Notes: a model not told the origin generated them from the sequence alone. A DNA stretch of 46,225 nt from Candidatus Homeothermus arabinoxylanisolvens (GCA_001689405.1 LUJO01000045.1:1-46225), one strand, 5' to 3'. Positions 34,446 through 44,115 are shown, numbered from the stretch's first letter. Made by a program: numbers and translations.

Positions 34446-35192
34446 TTATTTGAAAAATGTCTTGTCGAGATACTCGTTGAGGCTTTCTGAAAACTGAGTG
34501 TTTGTCGCGCGCGGGTATCTTACTTCTGCGTATACCTGCGCCAGCGTGTCTTTGCCGTTTTCGGCTATGAAGCGTGCGCTCTCTTCGAGAGCTTCCTTTT
34601 CAGCATACAGGCTGTTGATGTCAGCGTCGGAGTAGTCGTGATAACGTTCGTCATGTATTATGCCGCTTACCGGAAGCCGGTCAGAAGCCGGTGACTCTCC
34701 GTCGGGGTATCCTACAGTGAGGGTGGTGAGCGGTACAACTCCGTCGGGCAGATGCAGGACTTCGGCTATCTGCGGGGCGTTGTAGGCGGTTGTGCCGAGG
34801 TAGCAGCACCCGAGTCCGTGCATTTCGGCCAGAGTGTTGAACTGCTGTGCAAAGAGCGATGTGTCTATGGCTGCGGCCATAAGCATCTGCATGTTGTTGA
34901 AGCCTGCATCGGCACGGTTGATCTCGCACCAGCGGTTGAAGCGGTTTATATCTATGCAGAATGTGAGCAAAACACTGCATCCGGTCGCGGACGGCTGGTT
35001 GAAGTGCAGCGGGGCCAACGCACGCTTGCCTTCTTCGGAGCGTGTGACGATAACGGAGTATAATTGCATGTTTCCGGTATTGGGAGCATGGGTGGCTTCT
35101 TCGATAAGACGGGTCAGCAGGTTGTCGTCAACTTCCTGTTCCGTATATCGGCGTACTGTGCGCCTTGTTGAAAAATATCGGTCTATATTCAT
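34446..35192 (-). CDS. Nitroreductase-family flavoprotein
   Basis: This 248-residue protein belongs to the nitroreductase superfamily of FMN enzymes that use NAD(P)H. The N terminus has the FMN-phosphate motif FSTRRTVRRYTEQEVDDNLLTRLIEEATHAPNTGNMQLYSVIV (about 7-50). Later blocks are GCCYLGTTAYNAPQIAEVLHLPDGVVPLTTLTVGYPD (about 128-164), typical of NfsA/oxygen-insensitive-like members. The physiological substrate is unknown. No TAnnTTTG box was found upstream; a perfect dyad ACAATATTGT lies 35-44 nt before the start. Confidence 0.9.
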   Translation of the reverse strand: MNIDRYFSTRRTVRRYTEQEVDDNLLTRLIEEATHAPNTGNMQLYSVIVTRSEEGKRALAPLHFNQPSATGCSVLLTFCIDINRFNRWCEINRADAGFNNMQMLMAAAIDTSLFAQQFNTLAEMHGLGCCYLGTTAYNAPQIAEVLHLPDGVVPLTTLTVGYPDGESPASDRLPVSGIIHDERYHDYSDADINSLYAEKEALEESARFIAENGKDTLAQVYAEVRYPRATNTQFSESLNEYLDKTFFK

Positions 35193-35493
35193 ATGCTATA
35201 TGTTATTATTCGATTACGAAAATACGACAATATTGTGTAAATTCCAAAATGCATGAAAAACATTGTTGCCGAAACTTGGACAGATTTTGCCGAGTGACAA
35301 CATTGTGCGGTTTGATTTGACGTGAAGTTTCCCGTTTTTGAATGTTAATATGTTGATAATTAAGCGGTGCAGGTGGAGGTTGTTGGGCTGAAGTTTTCCA
35401 AAACAAAAATTGTTGATAACTTAAAACGTCTTAATCTTGTTTTTTCGGACAAGTGTGTGTAGATTTGCATAAGTAATTAAATCATTGTTTTTC
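35193..35493. other. Regulatory region between the nitroreductase gene and nrdJ
   Basis: A 301-nt gap with no gene. It holds two copies of the dyad GACAAYATTGTG (35226-35237, 35296-35307), two copies of TGTTGATAA (35351-35359, 35411-35419) and the nrdJ promoter. No cobalamin-riboswitch B12 box was recognised, even though the enzyme needs B12. Confidence 0.6.
35436..35467 (+). promoter_or_regulatory. nrdJ promoter
   Basis: CTTG (35436-35439), 20 nt, TAGATTTG (35460-35467). A start near 35474 gives a leader of about 20 nt to the GTG at 35494. The -33 region also forms a small hairpin CTTGT/ACAAG (35436-35452). Confidence 0.65.
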
Positions 35494-38031
35494 GTGGAAA
35501 CTAAAACTTACACTTACGACGAGGCTCAGGAGGCTTCGTTGCAGTATTTTGACGGTGACGAGTTGGCTGCGAGGGTATGGGTTACCAAGTACGCCCTTAA
35601 GGATTCATTCGGAAATCTTTATGAAAAGACTCCCGATGACATGCATCACCGCATAGCCCGTGAAATAGCACGTATTGAAAACCGCTATCCTTCGCCGATG
35701 AGCGAGGAGGATGTATTTGAACTCATGCGCGGGTTCAGGTATATCGTGCCGCAAGGCAGCCCTATGTCGGGTATTGGAAATGATTATCAAGTGGGTTCGT
35801 TGAGCAATTGTTTTGTCATAGGACTTGACGGTAATCCCGACTCTTACGGCGGTATAATGAAAATCGACGAAGAACAGGTGCAGCTCATGAAGCGTCGTGG
35901 CGGAGTAGGGCATGACCTCAGCCATATCAGACCGAAGGGTACTCCGGTTAAAAACTCGGCGTTGACATCGACCGGCCTTGTGCCTTTTATGGAGCGTTAC
36001 TCCAACTCTACACGTGAGGTGGCGCAGGATGGGCGCCGCGGAGCGCTCATGATGACGGTCAGCATTAAGCATCCCGACAGTGAGTCGTTTATCGATGCAA
36101 AGATGACCGAGGGCAAGGTGACCGGAGCCAATGTGTCGGTGCGTATCGATGATGATTTTATGAAAGCGGCCACGGAAGGTCGTAAATATACACAGACCTA
36201 TCCTGTGACAGGTGACGGTGAGCCGCTTGTCAAGAAAGATATAGATGCCTCCGCCTTGTGGGGCAAGATTGTGCATAACGCATGGAAGTCGGCAGAGCCC
36301 GGTGTGCTGTTCTGGGACACCGTGACACGCGAGTCAGTGCCTGACTGCTACGCCGACCTCGGTTTCCGCACTATCTCGACCAATCCGTGCGGCGAGATAC
36401 CTCTGTGTCCATATGACAGTTGCCGCTTGCTGGCTATAAATCTGTACAGCTATGTGGTGAATCCGTTCACTCCCGAAGCTTATTTTGATTTCGAGCTTTT
36501 CCGCGAGCATGTCATGAAGGCTCAGCGTATCATGGATGACATCATCGATCTTGAGATGGAGAAAATAGATACGATCATAGCCAAGGTTGATGAGGATCCG
36601 GAGCTGGACGAAGTCAAGCGTACCGAACGTCATCTGTGGGAGAAGATAAAGGCCAAGACTCTTAAAGGACGCCGTACAGGTGTCGGCACTACCGCCGAGG
36701 GCGACATGCTTGCTGCGCTCGGACTGCGTTACGGAACCCCCGAGGCCACCGATTTTTCCGAAAAAGTACACAAGACGCTTGCACTGGCCGCTTACCGCTC
36801 ATCGGTGGAGATGGCCCGTGAGCGAGGCGCGTTTGAGATATTTGATGCTGCCCGTGAGGCATCGAACCCCTATATAAACCGTATCAAGGAGGCCGATCCG
36901 CAATTGTATGACGACATGGTGAAATACGGCCGTCGCAATATAGCGTGTCTGACTATAGCTCCTACCGGCACAACGAGTCTTATGACCCGTACTACTTCAG
37001 GCATAGAGCCTGTATTTCTTCCGGTCTATAAGCGCCGCCGCAAGGTTAATCCCAATGACCCCGATGTAAGGGTGGATTATGTCGATGACACCGGCGATGC
37101 TTTTGAGGAGTATGTGGTATATCATCCTAAGTTCGTGACTTGGATGGAGGTATGCGGCATCGATAAAAAAGACCGTTATACACAGGAAGAGCTTGACGAA
37201 CTTATAGCCCGGTCGCCTTACTTCAAGGCTACGTCCAATGACGTCGACTGGCTGGAAAAGGTCAAGATGCAGGGCCGTGTGCAGAAGTGGGTCGACCACT
37301 CGATATCGGTCACTATCAATCTGCCGTCCGATGTCTCCGAGGAGCTTGTCAACAGACTCTATGTCGAGGCATGGAAGTCGGGCTGTAAAGGATGTACAGT
37401 ATACCGCGACGGCTCACGTTCGGGAGTGCTTGTGTCGTTGGAGAAAAAGGCTCCTGCCGACAAGGTTAAGATTTCAGAGGCCCATGTGCTCAAACGTCCT
37501 ATTGAGCTTGAGGCCGATGTGGTACGCTTCCAGAACAACAAGGAGAAGTGGATTGCATTTGTCGGTCTTGTCGACGGACAACCCTATGAGATATTTACCG
37601 GTCTTGCCGATGATGAGGACGGCATATTCTGTCCGAAGAGCGTGACCCACGGAAAAATCATCAAGGCTATCGACGAGCAGGGCAACAAGCGCTATGACTT
37701 CCAGTTCATAAACAAGCGCGGCTACAAGACCACTATCGAAGGACTTTCCGACAAGTTCAATCCCGAGTACTGGAATTACGCCAAGCTTATATCGGGAGTG
37801 TTGCGTTACGGTATGCCTATAGATCAGGTACTGAAGCTTGTAAGCGGTCTTGAGCTTGACAGCCAGTCGATCAATACATGGAAGATGGGTGTTGAGCGTG
37901 CTTTGAAGAAGTATCTGCCCAACGGTACAAAAGCCAGCGGACAGAAGTGTCCCAACTGTGGCAACGAGACCCTTATTTATCAGGAAGGATGTCTGATATG
38001 TACTTCCTGCGGCACCTCGAAGTGCGGATAA
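35494..38031 (+). CDS. nrdJ: Adenosylcobalamin-dependent ribonucleotide reductase (class II)
   Basis: This 845-residue enzyme makes deoxyribonucleotides using adenosylcobalamin as radical source. The segments SLSNCFVIGLDGN (near residue 107), ISTNPCGEIPLCPYDSCRLLAINLYSYV (about 290-317), and TIAPTGTTSLMTRTTSGIEPVF (about 487-508) are active-site and finger-loop blocks of the reductase barrel. WKSGCKGCTVYRDGSR (about 624-639) is the barrel end. The C terminus is a zinc-ribbon-like CPNCGNE...CTSCGTSKCG that would carry the redox cysteines. No ATG precedes the conserved METKTYTYDEAQ start, so GTG 35494 is chosen over TTG 35485. It is monocistronic between its own promoter and terminator. Confidence 0.95.
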   Translation: METKTYTYDEAQEASLQYFDGDELAARVWVTKYALKDSFGNLYEKTPDDMHHRIAREIARIENRYPSPMSEEDVFELMRGFRYIVPQGSPMSGIGNDYQVGSLSNCFVIGLDGNPDSYGGIMKIDEEQVQLMKRRGGVGHDLSHIRPKGTPVKNSALTSTGLVPFMERYSNSTREVAQDGRRGALMMTVSIKHPDSESFIDAKMTEGKVTGANVSVRIDDDFMKAATEGRKYTQTYPVTGDGEPLVKKDIDASALWGKIVHNAWKSAEPGVLFWDTVTRESVPDCYADLGFRTISTNPCGEIPLCPYDSCRLLAINLYSYVVNPFTPEAYFDFELFREHVMKAQRIMDDIIDLEMEKIDTIIAKVDEDPELDEVKRTERHLWEKIKAKTLKGRRTGVGTTAEGDMLAALGLRYGTPEATDFSEKVHKTLALAAYRSSVEMARERGAFEIFDAAREASNPYINRIKEADPQLYDDMVKYGRRNIACLTIAPTGTTSLMTRTTSGIEPVFLPVYKRRRKVNPNDPDVRVDYVDDTGDAFEEYVVYHPKFVTWMEVCGIDKKDRYTQEELDELIARSPYFKATSNDVDWLEKVKMQGRVQKWVDHSISVTINLPSDVSEELVNRLYVEAWKSGCKGCTVYRDGSRSGVLVSLEKKAPADKVKISEAHVLKRPIELEADVVRFQNNKEKWIAFVGLVDGQPYEIFTGLADDEDGIFCPKSVTHGKIIKAIDEQGNKRYDFQFINKRGYKTTIEGLSDKFNPEYWNYAKLISGVLRYGMPIDQVLKLVSGLELDSQSINTWKMGVERALKKYLPNGTKASGQKCPNCGNETLIYQEGCLICTSCGTSKCG

Positions 38032-38048
38032 ATATACGATAAATACCT

Positions 38049-38096
38049 AAAAACGGCCGTTTCGATAAAAAAAATGCGAAAACGGCCGTTTTTTTT
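38049..38096 (+). terminator. nrdJ terminator
   Basis: AAAAACGGCCGTTT (38049-38062) pairs with AAAACGGCCGTTTTT (from 38079) around an AT-rich loop, ending in a run of eight T's (38089-38096). Each arm is itself palindromic (AACGGCCGTT). Confidence 0.85.
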
Positions 38097-38172
38097 GTAA
38101 AAATAAGTAACTTTACGGCACTGTGATACATTATTATATATAGCGATTTTAAAAACTTAATACCAAATAAAC

Positions 38173-40851
38173 ATGAAGCTGAACTTCAATATTGACTATC
38201 GCACAAACTGGGGCGAGTCGGTATACATCGTGGCATCTATCCCGCAGTTGGGCGGAGGCGACGAGAGCAATGCCGTTAAAATGGAACTCGACGGAGTGGG
38301 TGTATGGACTTTGTCAGTCGATGTACCCGAAGGTACTCCCGCGTTCGATTATCGCTACTTGGTGCGCCACGAGAACGGTTACGTGCGCCATGAGTGGGGC
38401 TGTGCCCATCGTTTTGTGCCGGGCTATGATGTAAGTGCCTATGAAATCTATGACCGGTGGCAGGACCAGCCTTATGACAAGCCCTACTACTCGTCGGTGT
38501 TTGTCGATTGCATGAACCGCCGCGACCATCGCGACGCTCCCTTGTCGATACACGGCGGTACATTGACAATAAATGTCGATGCCCCGATGGTGGGGTCGGA
38601 CGAGGTACTTGCCATATGCGGTGACAATATAGCGCTTGGCGAGTGGGATCCTTCCCATGCTGTCGTTATGAATGACTGCAACTTCCCTCAGTGGAGTGTC
38701 ACCATCGATTTGAAAGAGCTTGACCTGCCCTTCAGATATAAATTCGTGATTTTGAAAAAGGACTCCCTGCAGCTACTGTCATGGGAGAACGGCGACAACA
38801 GAGTCATGAATATAATGCCGGAGCATAAGAGCTCGGCTTTGGTGATAAGCGGATTAAGGCTTAATAATTCGCGTCCCGCATGGCGCGGAGCCGGTGTTGC
38901 CATACCGGTATTCTCCGTGAGGTCCAATGACGACTTCGGTGTCGGCGACTTCTATGACTTGAAGCTGATGGTGGACTGGGCTGTAGCTACCGGACAGAAG
39001 TTTCTTCAGATACTTCCCATCAACGACACCACGATGACCCATACATGGACCGATTCGTATCCATACAATGCTAACTCCACTTTTGCGCTTCATCCCATGT
39101 ATCTTCGCCTTAGTGAACTCGGACGATTGAACGACGAGGGCCGCCAGCGCTATTTCGATGACCTCGCGAAAGAGCTCAACGCACTTGCCACAGTCGATTA
39201 CGAACGTGTCAACAAGGCCAAGAACGAGTTTACACGTGCCATATTCAGGCAGGAGGGCGAAAAGACGCTCGGTACGCTTGAGTTCAAGGAGTTTGTCAAT
39301 AACAATGCATCATGGCTTAAGCCTTACGCCGCTTTCTGCGTGTTACGCGACATCAACGGTACGCCCGAGTTTGGCAAATGGGGTGAATATGCCGTGTATG
39401 ATGCCGATAAGATAGAGCGGTTTGTCGAGGAGAACCTTGATGAAATCAACTATGTATACTATGTACAGTATCATCTTGACAAGCAGATGCGCGAAGTGCA
39501 TCGCTATGCGGGCGAGCATGGTGTGGCTTTCAAAGGCGATATACCTATAGGCATATCGCGTGACTCGGCCGATGCGTGGATCAATCCGCGGTTGTTTAAC
39601 ATGGACTGTCAGGCGGGTGCGCCGCCCGATGATTTTTCTGTGTTGGGACAGAACTGGGGCTTCCCGACCTACAATTGGGAGGAGATGAGCAAGGACGGTT
39701 TTGCATGGTGGAAAGCGCGCTTCCGCAAGATGGCCGAGTACTTCGACGCCTACCGCATAGACCATGTGCTCGGATTTTTCCGCATATGGCAGATACCTAT
39801 GGATGCCGTACACGGTCTTCTCGGTGTATTTAATCCGGCATTGCCGTATACGCCCGATGAATTGCGCAACAACTATGATTTCTGGCTCGATATAGACCTT
39901 CAGACCACCCCGTTTATAATGGACTACTTCCTCTACGACTTCTTCGGGGAATACACGGAGGAGGCCAAGCGCAGGTTCTTGATAAACGTCGGTTACGGAC
40001 GGTTTAAACTGCGTCCTGAGTTTGACACGCAGAGTAAGATCGCCGACTATTTCGCCGGAGAGGAGAAGTGTGATAAAAACGACAAGCTGTGCAATGCGCT
40101 TATGGGGCTCATTGACGAGGTGCTCTTTATCGAGGACCCGTATGAAAAAGGTAAGTATCATCCGCGTATCTCGGCGCAGTTCACGTACATCTATCGTTCG
40201 TTGACCGACTATGAGCGCTGGTGCTTCAACCGATTGTACAATGACTTCTACTATCATCGTCATAACGACTTCTGGTATGGCAAAGCTATGTGGAAGTTGC
40301 CTCCGCTTATTGACTCGACAACTATGCTCACATGTGCCGAGGACCTCGGTATGATACCCGATTGTGTTCCCGCCGTCATGAACAAGCTTCAGATGCTGTC
40401 GCTTGAGATACAGCGTATGCCTAAGGACCCGGCGGCTGAATTCGGCAATACTTGGACGTATCCCTACCTGTCGGTATGTACTACCTCGACCCATGACATG
40501 GGTGGCATAAGGCAGTGGTGGGAGGAGAATCGCGATGTGACCCAGCACTATTACAACAACATACTGCATGAAGGCGGAGCGGCTCCTCACTATGCCGAGC
40601 CGTGGATATGCGATAAGATCATAACTCTCAACCTTCAGTCGCCCTCTATGTTGGCCATATTCCCGTTGCAGGACTGGTTGTCGATCAACGGCAGTCTGCG
40701 TCGTGAGAATCCTCATGACGAGCTGATCAACATCCCGGCCAATCCGCGTCATTACTGGCGTTACCGTATGCATCTCACCGTTGAGGAGCTTCTGGACGCT
40801 TCGGAGTTCAATAACTACTTGCGCGACAAGATACGCTCTGTAGGACGATGA
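38173..40851 (+). CDS. malQ: 4-alpha-glucanotransferase with two CBM20 domains
   Basis: This 892-residue GH77 enzyme transfers maltodextrin segments between glucans (amylomaltase/DPE2-type). Two starch-binding CBM20-like domains occupy the N terminus (about 1-110, LNFNIDYRTNWGESVYIVASIPQLGGGD, and about 125-225, LTINVDAPMVGSDEVLAICGDNIALGEWDP). The catalytic barrel follows with GVAIPVFSVRSNDDFGVGDFYDL, GDIPIGISRDSADAW, the nucleophile region YRIDHVLGFFRIW and the acid/base TCAEDLGMIP. This CBM20-CBM20-GH77 layout resembles plant DPE2 and is usual in Bacteroidales. No signal peptide, so it is cytoplasmic. It stands alone; no other glycogen or starch gene adjoins. Confidence 0.95.
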   Translation: MKLNFNIDYRTNWGESVYIVASIPQLGGGDESNAVKMELDGVGVWTLSVDVPEGTPAFDYRYLVRHENGYVRHEWGCAHRFVPGYDVSAYEIYDRWQDQPYDKPYYSSVFVDCMNRRDHRDAPLSIHGGTLTINVDAPMVGSDEVLAICGDNIALGEWDPSHAVVMNDCNFPQWSVTIDLKELDLPFRYKFVILKKDSLQLLSWENGDNRVMNIMPEHKSSALVISGLRLNNSRPAWRGAGVAIPVFSVRSNDDFGVGDFYDLKLMVDWAVATGQKFLQILPINDTTMTHTWTDSYPYNANSTFALHPMYLRLSELGRLNDEGRQRYFDDLAKELNALATVDYERVNKAKNEFTRAIFRQEGEKTLGTLEFKEFVNNNASWLKPYAAFCVLRDINGTPEFGKWGEYAVYDADKIERFVEENLDEINYVYYVQYHLDKQMREVHRYAGEHGVAFKGDIPIGISRDSADAWINPRLFNMDCQAGAPPDDFSVLGQNWGFPTYNWEEMSKDGFAWWKARFRKMAEYFDAYRIDHVLGFFRIWQIPMDAVHGLLGVFNPALPYTPDELRNNYDFWLDIDLQTTPFIMDYFLYDFFGEYTEEAKRRFLINVGYGRFKLRPEFDTQSKIADYFAGEEKCDKNDKLCNALMGLIDEVLFIEDPYEKGKYHPRISAQFTYIYRSLTDYERWCFNRLYNDFYYHRHNDFWYGKAMWKLPPLIDSTTMLTCAEDLGMIPDCVPAVMNKLQMLSLEIQRMPKDPAAEFGNTWTYPYLSVCTTSTHDMGGIRQWWEENRDVTQHYYNNILHEGGAAPHYAEPWICDKIITLNLQSPSMLAIFPLQDWLSINGSLRRENPHDELINIPANPRHYWRYRMHLTVEELLDASEFNNYLRDKIRSVGR

Positions 40852-40921
40852 CCGCAATCGGTGTTTGACCCGTGGACGGCGCTCTACCGCAGGGGCGATA
40901 AAAATAAGGTTGTTAAACTGC

Positions 40922-41038
40922 CAATGTTGGTAGGAACGCCAGTACTACGGCGTCCGGTCGCGACCCGTATGGTCTCTTAAAACCGCTCTGCCGAATGGCC
41001 ATCCGGATTCGCGGGCGCCGTGGTACTGGCGCCCCTAC
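40922..41038. repeat. Palindromic MITE-like intergenic repeat, copy 2
   Basis: Arms 40930-40955 and 41013-41038 are inverted repeats of 26 nt (28 with the flanking TG/CA), about 57 nt apart. The outer arms are nearly identical to copy 1, and the centre shares GTATGGTCT and TGCCGA with it. It sits in the same kind of place, an intergenic gap next to a terminator. Confidence 0.75.
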
Positions 41039-41100
41039 CAGTCCGTTGCATTTAATGCTGAAGCTGCCCCGCGATTTCAGTCCTCAAAATACTTGAATAA

Positions 41101-41138
41101 AAAAATAATGGCGACCAACCGGCCGCCATTATTTTTTT
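41101..41138. terminator. valS terminator (bidirectional)
   Basis: AAAAATAATGGCG (41101-41113) pairs with CGCCATTATTTTT (41124-41136), 13 bp, 10-nt loop. On the minus strand it follows valS by 16 nt and ends in five or more T's; on the plus strand it can also close malQ. Confidence 0.9.
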
Positions 41139-41153
41139 TATGGATAAAGCTTT

Positions 41154-43781
41154 TTATTTGCCGGTCAGTGCCTTTATTGTAGCTTCTATTGTCGATATTT
41201 TTGACTCTGCGTCGTGCTGTTTGTGGCGTTCGGCAGCTACTACCGCTTCGGGAGCATTGTTGACGAAGCGCTCGTTGCCGAGTTTCTTCATTACCGAGGC
41301 CAAGAAGCCTTTGTAGTAGTCAAGGTCTTTGTTGAGGCGGGCGAGCTCGGCCTCGACGTCTATGTTGGTGGTGACAGGGATGTTGAACTCGGTAGTGCCA
41401 ACCATAAACGAGGCGGCAGCCGCGTCTTTTTCCGCATTGCCCGATATGCCTGACAGGTTTGCCAGTTTGGTTATGACGGCATCAAAGTCATTGGACCATT
41501 GTCCGATGACATTCAGGTGGAGAGTCTCGCGCGGCGATATGTTTTTAGCGGCTCTTACTCCACGTACTCCTATCACTACTTCTTTGGCTTGGTTCATGGC
41601 ATCCACCATATCGTTGTCCACATTCTTTACTTCAGGCAGTGCGGCGTACATGATTGACTCGCCTTCGGCGCGTTGCTGCAGATGTTGCCAGAGTTCCTCC
41701 GTGATGAACGGCATAAACGGATGGAGCAGGCGCAGGAGTGTGTCGAAGTACCGGAGTGTGGCCTCGTAGGTCGATTTGTCGACGGGGCTTCCGTAGGCCG
41801 GCTTTACCATTTCCAGATACCATGATGAAAATTCGTCCCAGAACAGGCGGTATATGGCCATAAGCGCTTCCGACAATCTGAATTTGTCAAACAGGTCTTT
41901 GACCTCGCACATTGTGGCGTCGAGTCGTGCTTGGAACCATTTTATAGCTATTGACGCGCTTTCGGGCTGCTCTCCGTCGACGACATCCCAGCCTTTTACG
42001 AGGCGGAATGCATTCCATATCTTGTTGCAGAAATTGCGGCCCTGCTCACATAGTTTGTCATCATACAGAACGTCGTTGCCTGCCGGGGCGGCAAGCATCA
42101 TGCCCATGCGCACTCCGTCGGCTCCGTATGTGTCTATCAGCTGCAGCGGGTCGGGGGAGTTGCCGAATTGCTTCGACATCTTGCGGCCTATTTTATCGCG
42201 TACTATACCGGTAAAGTAGACGTTTTTAAACGGTTTGTCGCCGACAAATTCATATCCTGCTATGATCATTCTCGCAACCCAGAAGAATATTATGTCGGGT
42301 CCGGTGACGAGAGTGGTGGTGGGATAGTAGTATTTCAACTCCTCGTTGTCGGGATCGAGAATGCCGTTGAAGAGCGATATGGGCCACAGCCATGACGAGA
42401 ACCATGTGTCGAGGCAGTCTTCGTCCTGACGGAGGTCATCGAGGGTAAGCTTGGAGTTGCCGGTGACGCTCATGGCTTCCTCAAGGGCTTTTTCGGGAGT
42501 CTCGGCCACGACATACGAGCCGTCGGGCAGGTAGTAGGCCGGGATTCGGTGACCCCACCACAGTTGTCGTGATATGCACCAGTCCTTTATCTCGGTCATC
42601 CAAGTATTGTAGGTGTTCTTGAATTTTTCGGGGACAAATTTTATTATGTCGTCCATGACCGCTTTGTGGGCCGGACGCGATATGTCGTCCATCTTCAGGA
42701 ACCACTGGTCGGAGAGTCTGGGCTCGGTGGCGGTGTCGATATTGCGCTCCGAGTAGCCCACCTTGTTCTCATAGTCCTCTATTTTTTCTATGAGTCCGGC
42801 TGCCTGCAGGTCTTTGGCTATCTGCTCGCGTACGGCGAAGCGGTCCATGCCTACGTACATGCCTGCGGCTTCGCTTATGGTGCCGTTGTCATTGAATATG
42901 TCTATCGTCTCAAGATTGTGCTTTGCTCCGAGCATGTTGTCGTTCATGTCGTGGGCCGGGGTTACTTTAAGACAGCCCGTACCGAACTCGATGTCTACGT
43001 AGTCATCTTCGATTACGGGTATCTCGCGGTTTACGAGGGGCACGATGACACGCTTGCCTTTGAGGTGTGTGTTTTTGGGGTCGTTGGGGTTTATGCACAT
43101 GGCTGTGTCGCCCATGATTGTCTCGGGGCGGGTAGTGGCCACGATGGCATAGCCCTCTTCTCCCACTATCTTATAACGGAGGTAGTACAGCTTGCTGTGC
43201 TCTTCCTTGTATATGACCTCTATGTCGCTGAGGGCGGTACATGCTTTCGGGTCCCAGTTGACCATGCGCTTTCCGCGGTATATCAAGCCTTTGCGGTATA
43301 GCTCGCAGAATACTTTTATGACGCTTTTCGAGCGGATGTCATCCATCGTGAAGGCGGTGCGGCTCCAGTCGCATGACGCACCGAGCTTCTTGAGCTGCTC
43401 AAGGATAGTGCCGCCATACTTTTCTTTCCATTCCCAAGCGTGTTTTAGAAATTCTTCGCGTGTGAGGTCGCTTTTCTTGATGCCCTCGGTGGCAAGTTTA
43501 GCCACGACTTTAGCCTCGGTCGCTATGGCTGCATGGTCGGTACCGGGTACCCACAGCGCGTTTTTGCCTTCGGTTCTGGCTCGGCGTATAAGTATGTCCT
43601 GTATGGTATTGTTGAGCATATGGCCCATGTGCAATATACCGGTCACATTTGGCGGCGGAATTACGATTGTATAGGGCTCTCTGTCGTCGGGCACCGACTT
43701 GAACAGGTCGTGCTCCATCCAATAGCTGTACCACTTGTCCTCAACTTCGGCAGGGCTGTATGTCTTGGCTAATTCGTTCAT
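41154..43781 (-). CDS. valS: Valyl-tRNA synthetase
   Basis: This 875-residue class I synthetase charges tRNA-Val. The HIGH motif appears as HMGH (51-54, in PPPNVTGILHMGH). WCISRQLWWGHRIPAYY (about 407-423) marks the junction of editing and catalytic parts. The second signature reads KMSKQFGN (534-541), with Gln where Ser is usual. The C terminus has an anticodon-binding domain and a coiled-coil arm (LARLNKDLDYYKGFLASVMKKLGNERFVNNAPE), both typical of ValRS. Length fits the family. A TAATTTTG promoter box is 27 nt upstream, outside the invertible segment. Confidence 0.97.
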   Translation of the reverse strand: MNELAKTYSPAEVEDKWYSYWMEHDLFKSVPDDREPYTIVIPPPNVTGILHMGHMLNNTIQDILIRRARTEGKNALWVPGTDHAAIATEAKVVAKLATEGIKKSDLTREEFLKHAWEWKEKYGGTILEQLKKLGASCDWSRTAFTMDDIRSKSVIKVFCELYRKGLIYRGKRMVNWDPKACTALSDIEVIYKEEHSKLYYLRYKIVGEEGYAIVATTRPETIMGDTAMCINPNDPKNTHLKGKRVIVPLVNREIPVIEDDYVDIEFGTGCLKVTPAHDMNDNMLGAKHNLETIDIFNDNGTISEAAGMYVGMDRFAVREQIAKDLQAAGLIEKIEDYENKVGYSERNIDTATEPRLSDQWFLKMDDISRPAHKAVMDDIIKFVPEKFKNTYNTWMTEIKDWCISRQLWWGHRIPAYYLPDGSYVVAETPEKALEEAMSVTGNSKLTLDDLRQDEDCLDTWFSSWLWPISLFNGILDPDNEELKYYYPTTTLVTGPDIIFFWVARMIIAGYEFVGDKPFKNVYFTGIVRDKIGRKMSKQFGNSPDPLQLIDTYGADGVRMGMMLAAPAGNDVLYDDKLCEQGRNFCNKIWNAFRLVKGWDVVDGEQPESASIAIKWFQARLDATMCEVKDLFDKFRLSEALMAIYRLFWDEFSSWYLEMVKPAYGSPVDKSTYEATLRYFDTLLRLLHPFMPFITEELWQHLQQRAEGESIMYAALPEVKNVDNDMVDAMNQAKEVVIGVRGVRAAKNISPRETLHLNVIGQWSNDFDAVITKLANLSGISGNAEKDAAAASFMVGTTEFNIPVTTNIDVEAELARLNKDLDYYKGFLASVMKKLGNERFVNNAPEAVVAAERHKQHDAESKISTIEATIKALTGK

Positions 43782-43807
43782 ATTGGTTTGATTGATTATA
43801 TTTTTTG

Positions 43808-43815
43808 CAAAATTA
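43808..43815 (-). promoter_or_regulatory. valS promoter -7 box
   Basis: TAATTTTG on the minus strand matches TAnnTTTG; leader of about 20 nt. It lies outside the invertible segment, so valS has a fixed promoter. Confidence 0.6.
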
Positions 43816-43960
43816 CTAAATTTTTCTCACCCGAAGTATCATATGGCAATCTTTATGGAGTATAGGCCGGCTTTTAGTATATCAGAGCGTTTCCCGTAGC
43901 ACACGGTTATATAATAATGTATAGGTTGTATGGCGCGTTTTTCAGTGTGTAAAATATGTC

Positions 43961-43978
43961 TATCTCTTACGAAGAGAT
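43961..43978 (+). repeat. Left inverted repeat of the invertible promoter
   Basis: TATCTCTTACGAAGAGAT is an exact reverse complement of 44137-44154. The site is itself a dyad: ATCTCTT and AAGAGAT flank ACG, as expected for a recombinase pair bound around a short crossover. Confidence 0.85.
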
Positions 43979-44115
43979 GTTGATTGTCGCCAATGGTCTA
44001 TGTTTCAGCCGCATATGTGCTTGTTTAATTTTCATTTGCTAAATAGCGCCATTGTTGTATAGCGTGGCTATGTATTTTTTTGCAGTCTAAACCCTTGCAA
44101 TTCATTTAAAATAGC

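Larger units (their letters stand above)
40852..41153. other. Intergenic region between malQ and valS
   Basis: A 302-nt gap between convergent genes, holding repeat copy 2 (40922-41038) and the valS terminator (41101-41138). No gene or other signal seen. Confidence 0.65.

Noticed and set aside
35193..35493. Cobalamin riboswitch before the B12-dependent nrdJ
   Set aside because: No B12-box-like conserved core or matching stems were found.
39343..40857. 504-codon minus-strand frame opposite malQ
   Set aside because: Shadow of a clear GH77 gene; no domain or promoter.
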